Assembly (NCBI GenBank): GCA_937858455.1
Contig: CALLYN010000912.1
Location: 1 to 6,050, forward strand
DNA from: an uncultured Kouleothrix sp.
GTDB taxonomy: Bacteria > Chloroflexota > Chloroflexia > Chloroflexales > Roseiflexaceae
DNA: 6,050 bases
Direction: 5' to 3'
The position numbers and the translations under genes are program-made. Shown in pieces: positions 4,992-6,050 of this stretch (its first letter is position 1; each line of letters opens with the position of its first letter). The notes beneath the pieces are model-generated. The model was given only the letters and a program-made list of their open reading frames with translations. It had not been told where the DNA came from and did not search any database.

Positions 4992-5202
4992 CGAGCCCTT
5001 GGGCGCGATCCGCGTGGTGCCCGGTTTCTTGCCCTCGCCCGAGCAACTGGTGCTGAAAAACGAGCAAACCAAGGTCACGATCTCGCTGAGTTCGAAGAGC
5101 GTGGACTTCTTCAAGGAGGCCGCGCGCAAGCACCCCATGCAATACCAAGAAATGATCCGGCAATTGCTGGACGAATACGTTGCGCGACACAAGAGCCTGT
5201 GA
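4966..5202 (+). CDS. CopG/RHH-type antitoxin, probably orphan
   Basis: 78 residues from ATG 4966. The N-terminal half (KPIRYTDEPLGAIRVVPGFL, then PSPEQLV) is typical of a widespread group of CopG-like antitoxins that accompany BrnT-type toxins. The C-terminal half has the RHH pattern: strand KVTISLS (36-42), helix KSVDFFKEAARKHPM, and helix QYQEMIRQLLDEYVARH (60-76). Upstream extension to an ATG at 4888 is possible in frame but runs into the preceding antitoxin and does not look like family sequence; AAGG motifs at 4951-4954 and 4956-4959 support 4966. Its usual toxin should lie immediately upstream, where only a 29-codon open stretch remains, so the gene is either an orphan antitoxin or a regulator. 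It ends 13 bases before the exporter ATPase and may be cotranscribed with it. Confidence 0.8.
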   Translation: MNKPIRYTDEPLGAIRVVPGFLPSPEQLVLKNEQTKVTISLSSKSVDFFKEAARKHPMQYQEMIRQLLDEYVARHKSL

Positions 5203-5215
5203 GGGCGAGACCCTG

Positions 5216-6050
5216 GTGAATACCGCGAGTGGAGCGATGGGCGAGGGAAGTGCCACGCCGGCGCAGGCCTTGAACCTGCGCGCCGACGCCGTTCAAACCA
5301 GCGCCGGGGGGCCGCCGCCTCTGCGCCTGGCCGGTGTGGGCAAGGAATACCGCCTGTACGACTCGCCGCGCGCGCGCCTGAAGTCGCTGCTGACGGGGCG
5401 CGCGCTGCACCGCAGCCACTGGGCGCTGCAAGGGGTGTCGCTGCAACTGGAGCGCGGGCAGTGCCTGGGCGTGGTGGGGCACAACGGCGCGGGCAAGAGC
5501 ACGCTGCTCAAGCTGATCACGGGCACGGTGCAGCCCACGCAGGGCCAGATCGAGCGGCGCGGGCGCATCACGGCCATCCTGGAGCTGGGGGCGGGCTTTC
5601 ACCCCGACTTCACGGGGCGGCAGAACCTGTACTTCGGCGGCAGCCTGATCGGCATCGAGCACGAGCAGATGGCCGCGCTGGAGGCCGAGGTGCTGGCCTT
5701 TGCCGAGATCGGCGAGGCGATCGACCGGCCGGTGAAGACCTATTCGTCGGGCATGGTGGTGCGGCTGGCCTTTGCGCTGGTGACCGCGGTGGAGCCGGAC
5801 CTGCTGATCATCGACGAGGCGCTGGCGGTGGGCGACCAGCGCTTTCAGAAAAAATGCATCGAGCGCATCGAGGCGTTTCGCGCCAACGGCTGCACCATCC
5901 TGTTTTGCTCGCACAGCCCTTACCACGTGCGCCAGCTGTGCGACGTGGCGCTATGGCTGGACCATGGGCGGGTGATGGAGCTGGGGCCGACCGAGGCGGT
6001 GATCGGCGCGTACGAGATGCACACGCGGCTGCTGGCCGGCCCGGCGGATG
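5216..6050 (+). CDS. ABC transporter ATP-binding protein, polysaccharide (O-antigen/capsule) export type, partial
   Basis: Open to the window edge, at least 278 codons. Nucleotide-binding domain of the Wzt/KpsT/TagH class, which powers export of undecaprenyl-linked polysaccharide through a Wzm-type permease. Motifs counted from GTG 5216: Walker A GHNGAGKST (88-96), ILELGAGFHPDFTGRQN region (120-136) characteristic of this class, degenerate signature YSSGM (176-180) in place of LSGGQ, Walker B LLIIDEAL with Asp200 and Glu201, and H-loop His233 in FCSHS. The segment EYRLYDSPRARLKSLL upstream of the core is typical of these exporters. Start is uncertain: GTG 5216 has GAGGG 10 bases upstream, while ATG 5237 has no well-spaced site. 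Whether a C-terminal carbohydrate-binding domain (as in Wzt) follows cannot be seen. The matching permease is the C-terminal part of the hybrid frame ending at 4196, with the toxin-antitoxin genes in between. The minus-strand frame 5111-5926 is a shadow. Confidence 0.92.
   Translation, partial: MNTASGAMGEGSATPAQALNLRADAVQTSAGGPPPLRLAGVGKEYRLYDSPRARLKSLLTGRALHRSHWALQGVSLQLERGQCLGVVGHNGAGKSTLLKLITGTVQPTQGQIERRGRITAILELGAGFHPDFTGRQNLYFGGSLIGIEHEQMAALEAEVLAFAEIGEAIDRPVKTYSSGMVVRLAFALVTAVEPDLLIIDEALAVGDQRFQKKCIERIEAFRANGCTILFCSHSPYHVRQLCDVALWLDHGRVMELGPTEAVIGAYEMHTRLLAGPAD

Noticed and set aside
5111..5926. Minus-strand 271-codon frame
   Set aside because: Antisense shadow of the ABC ATPase, which has all its nucleotide-binding motifs on the plus strand.

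Overview
This is a high-GC bacterial window that appears to join two unrelated pieces. The left part (1 to about 3590) holds an alpha/beta hydrolase, a small flavin-type split-barrel protein, a large tandem-repeat array built from 7-bp steps, and the front half of a DesK/NarL-type sensor histidine kinase driven by a promoter that predicts a leaderless mRNA. The heptamer-rich intergenic repeats, REP-like palindromes and kinase style resemble filamentous Chloroflexi (Roseiflexaceae/Kouleothrix-like). That assignment is inference from style, not from a database search. The right part (about 3600 to 6050) looks proteobacterial, perhaps Burkholderiales: the back part of an ABC-2 polysaccharide-export permease, toxin-antitoxin genes, and the ATPase of the same kind of exporter.

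Layout. 1-520 is non-coding, with a 21-bp tandem repeat and two hairpins. 521-1555 is a membrane-anchored alpha/beta hydrolase. 1556-1738 is intergenic with two hairpins, one a perfect 16-bp stem. 1739-2197 is a pyridoxamine-5'-phosphate-oxidase-like protein whose stop codon lies inside the first repeat copy. 2191-2897 is a tandem array of 97- and 104-bp units ending in 11 heptamers. 2924-2951 is a promoter. 2958-4196 is one open frame that starts as a histidine kinase and, just after the phospho-accepting His box, becomes an ABC exporter permease lacking its N-terminus. 4267-4904 is a PIN toxin/RHH antitoxin operon behind a perfect 20-bp palindrome. 4905-5202 is a possible toxin remnant plus a second RHH antitoxin. 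5216 to the window end is the exporter ATPase, cut by the window edge.

How the genes relate. The permease and the ATPase would form a Wzm/Wzt-type (O-antigen or capsule) exporter whose two genes are separated by toxin-antitoxin cassettes. The PIN protein and its RHH partner form a toxin-antitoxin pair with likely autoregulation. The left-hand genes show no functional link to these. The central caution is the kinase-permease hybrid. A metagenome assembly misjoin inside 3582-3605 is the simplest explanation, with a real recombination fusion the less likely but more interesting alternative. I found no tRNA, rRNA, CRISPR array or transposase.
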